From the NCBI GenBank assembly GCA_021839785.1, contig JAKCAB010000829.1, positions 1-7,297 on the forward strand: a stretch of 7,297 nt of DNA. Reading direction: 5' to 3'. The position numbers were made by a program, and so were the translations under genes. Below the pieces are notes generated by a model. That model did not search any database and was not told the DNA's origin. It saw only the letters and a program-made list of their open reading frames with translations. This document shows positions 5,296-7,297 of the stretch, piece by piece. The stretch is from a bacterium. Its GTDB lineage: Bacteria > Verrucomicrobiota > Verrucomicrobiae > Limisphaerales > J093. Each line of letters starts with the position of its first letter. Within the stretch, counting starts at the first letter, position 1.

Positions 5296-7297
5296 TCATT
5301 GCGGGCGCAACTCATAGCGTGCGCCCTTGCGGGTCGCAAACGTCAGCCAGCCGGTCTCGGCAGCGGTGGTCTGGGGCTTGCCCCGGCCCGCCAATTGCAG
5401 TGGCACCGCGGCCCGCACGTGGCAGGCGCCTCCGTTGCGGGAGACGATGCTCGCCCGCGCCAGCCTGCCGGTGTGCCACTCGAGGTCCACCTCGAAGCCG
5501 CCGCGCGCGCGCAGTCCGGTAACGCGGCCGTCCGGCCACGCTTTGGGCAGCGCCGGCAACAGATCGAGCACGAATTCCGGCGCGACACCGGCCGGGTCTT
5601 TCACCGTCTCCTGGCTTTGGAGCAACATTTCAATGACACCGGCCGCACCGCCGAAATTGCCGTCGATCTGGAAGGGCGGGTGGTTGTCGAACAAGTCCGG
5701 CAGGGTGGATTTTTGCAGCAATGCCACCAGGTTCTCGTGCGCCTGGTCGCCCTCGCCGAGCCGGGCGAAGAAGTTGATGATCCAGGCGCGACTCCAGCCG
5801 GTGTGCCCGCCGCCGTTCGCCAGCCGGCGTTCGAGCGACACGCGCGCCGCCTGCGCCAGCTTGGGCGTGCCGCGGAGGGTGATTTCGTTGCCGGGATGCA
5901 ACGCGAAAAGGTGCGACACATGCCGGTGGCCTGGCTCCGTTTCGTCGAAGTCTTCGATCCATTCCTGGAGCTGGCCATGCTTGCCGATTTGCAGCGGCGC
6001 CAACCGCGCCCGCGCCTGCTCCAACCGCGCGCGAAAATCGGCATCCAGACCGAGGAGCCGGCTCGCGTCGATGCATTCGGTGAACAGGCCGTAAATGATC
6101 TCCCTGTCCATGGTGGGGCCGTAGCACACGCTCGCCGTCTGGCCGTCGGCGGTGCGGAAGCGGTTCTCCGGCGAGTTCGACGGCGCGGTGACCAGCCAGC
6201 CGTGTTTCGGTTCGGGCACGAGGAAGTCGAGGTAAAACTCGGCGGCGGCCTTCATGGTCGGGTAGGCCCAGCCGAGGTACTTGCGGTTGCCGCTGAAGGC
6301 ATAGTGTTCCCACAAATGCTGGCAAAGCCATCCGCTGGCCGCGGTGAACTGCCCCCAGCTCGGATGCTCGCCCGGCGAAGTGAAGCCCCAAACGTTGCCG
6401 ATGGTGTGCGTGACCCAACCTTTGGCGCCGTAATGAATGCGCGCGGTGCGCCGGCCCGGTTCGACCAGGCTGGCGATGAACTCGAGAAACGGCTCCTGGC
6501 ACTCGGCGAGGTTGCCGCTCTCGGCCGGCCAGTAATTCATCTGGTCATTGATGTTGTGATGGTAATCGGCATTCCACGGCGCTTGAGCGTGGTCGCACCA
6601 CAGCCCCTGCAAATTCGCCGGCAGCCCGCCGGGCCGGGAGCTCGAGATGAGCAGATACCGCCCAAACTGAAAGTAGAGCACGAGCAATTGCGGATCGCTG
6701 GCGCCTTTGCGCAAGGCCTCCAGTCGCTCGTCGGTGGGCAGACGGTTCGCCTCGCTGCTACCGAGGTCGAGGTTGACGCGGCGGAACAGTTGTTGATGTG
6801 CGGCGATGTGCGCGGCGCGCAGTTTGGCGGGCGATTTCTTGGCGACGGCGGCAAGTCGTTTTTCGCAAAGCACCGTCGGGTCTTGCTCGAAGTAATCCGT
6901 GGCCGCAGCCAGCAACAACGTCACCGCGTTCGCCCCCGCCACGCGCAGGCCGTGGCCGTCGCTGGACACCTCGCCACCTTCGGCGCGGAGGCGGACCCGC
7001 GCTTCGTAGCGCATGCCTTTGCCGCTCCAGGCACGCCCGCGCATCACCAGCTCATTTTCGCCCAGCGGTTGTCCCACCGCCTCCGGTTGGCCGGGACCGG
7101 TGGTCTTGCGGGCGCGCACGCCGTCGTTGCGGAACGGCGTGGCGCAGTTGCGGAAATCGCGATCGAGCTCGACGCCGAAGCTGATGCGGCCCGGTTGATC
7201 GCACGTGAAGCGAACCACCAGCACCTGGTCGGCCGCGCTGGCGAAGACTTCGCGGGTGAACTGCGCGCCGCCGACGCGAAACGTGGTGGCGGCGATG
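5296..7297 (-). CDS. Glycoside hydrolase family 95 protein, probable alpha-L-fucosidase (5' end outside window)
   Basis: The reading frame is open to the right edge ([12 protein letters not shown] then [18 protein letters not shown]), so the true start and any signal peptide lie outside; 666 residues are visible. GTG 7224 is not the start, because the upstream codons encode the conserved REVFAS..DQVLVVR segment. GH95 enzymes are inverting hydrolases, mostly alpha-1,2-L-fucosidases. Visible domains are the C-terminal part of the beta-sandwich, a helical linker, the (alpha/alpha)6 barrel and a C-terminal beta domain with [20 protein letters not shown]. Barrel motifs include [57 protein letters not shown] and [11 protein letters not shown]. 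By analogy with Bifidobacterium AfcA, the two Asn of HNIN (6547-6555) and Asp of QIDGN (5662-5664) are the likely Asn/Asn/Asp base system; the acid Glu I cannot assign firmly. The His two residues before the first Asn is retained, which favours fucose over L-galactose as I recall the family. No frameshift is seen. Host glycan or algal/plant fucosylated polysaccharide are both possible substrates. Confidence 0.95.
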   Translation of the reverse strand, partial: IAATTFRVGGAQFTREVFASAADQVLVVRFTCDQPGRISFGVELDRDFRNCATPFRNDGVRARKTTGPGQPEAVGQPLGENELVMRGRAWSGKGMRYEARVRLRAEGGEVSSDGHGLRVAGANAVTLLLAAATDYFEQDPTVLCEKRLAAVAKKSPAKLRAAHIAAHQQLFRRVNLDLGSSEANRLPTDERLEALRKGASDPQLLVLYFQFGRYLLISSSRPGGLPANLQGLWCDHAQAPWNADYHHNINDQMNYWPAESGNLAECQEPFLEFIASLVEPGRRTARIHYGAKGWVTHTIGNVWGFTSPGEHPSWGQFTAASGWLCQHLWEHYAFSGNRKYLGWAYPTMKAAAEFYLDFLVPEPKHGWLVTAPSNSPENRFRTADGQTASVCYGPTMDREIIYGLFTECIDASRLLGLDADFRARLEQARARLAPLQIGKHGQLQEWIEDFDETEPGHRHVSHLFALHPGNEITLRGTPKLAQAARVSLERRLANGGGHTGWSRAWIINFFARLGEGDQAHENLVALLQKSTLPDLFDNHPPFQIDGNFGGAAGVIEMLLQSQETVKDPAGVAPEFVLDLLPALPKAWPDGRVTGLRARGGFEVDLEWHTGRLARASIVSRNGGACHVRAAVPLQLAGRGKPQTTAAETGWLTFATRKGARYELRPQ

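Overview
The window is GC-rich (roughly 63% by eye) bacterial chromosomal DNA. Every gene I can support lies on the minus strand, so transcription runs from high to low coordinates. The gene mix is a GH95 fucosidase-type hydrolase, a CotH-family kinase with EF-hands and Gly/Pro-rich linkers, a DUF4956 membrane protein, a bacterial VTC-domain protein and a COG3014-type lipoprotein. Together with the GC content and the lack of Shine-Dalgarno sequences before every visible start, this suggests a Verrucomicrobiota-like (Limisphaerales/Pedosphaera-type) or related PVC-group bacterium. That placement is inference; no marker gene is present.

Region 1 (7297-4930): a GH95 glycoside hydrolase runs in from the right edge with its N-terminus missing. 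It is followed 33 bp later by a small single-domain rhodanese, and the two are probably cotranscribed. A long inverted repeat with a T-run (4822-4760, read on the minus strand) then looks like the end of this transcript.

Region 2 (4823-4929 and 4661-4759): non-coding DNA. The part nearest the next gene carries two perfect 7-bp direct repeats spaced 11 bp apart (4690-4707), 30-47 bases upstream of the CotH start. This is a candidate response-regulator-type operator.

Region 3 (4660-1): a probable operon of four genes. They are a secreted or membrane-anchored CotH-type kinase with two duplicated EF-hand modules, a four-helix DUF4956 membrane protein (68 bp later), a VTC/CYTH-fold polyphosphate polymerase-like protein (16 bp later), and after a 166-bp gap a COG3014-type lipoprotein that runs off the left edge. 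The CotH, DUF4956 and VTC combination recurs in bacteria as far as I know, but its physiology is not established. A working hypothesis is an envelope system in which the VTC domain makes or handles polyphosphate or another nucleotide-derived polymer in the cytoplasm, DUF4956 provides the membrane part, and the CotH kinase acts outside the membrane under calcium control. No RNA genes, mobile elements or CRISPR arrays were seen.
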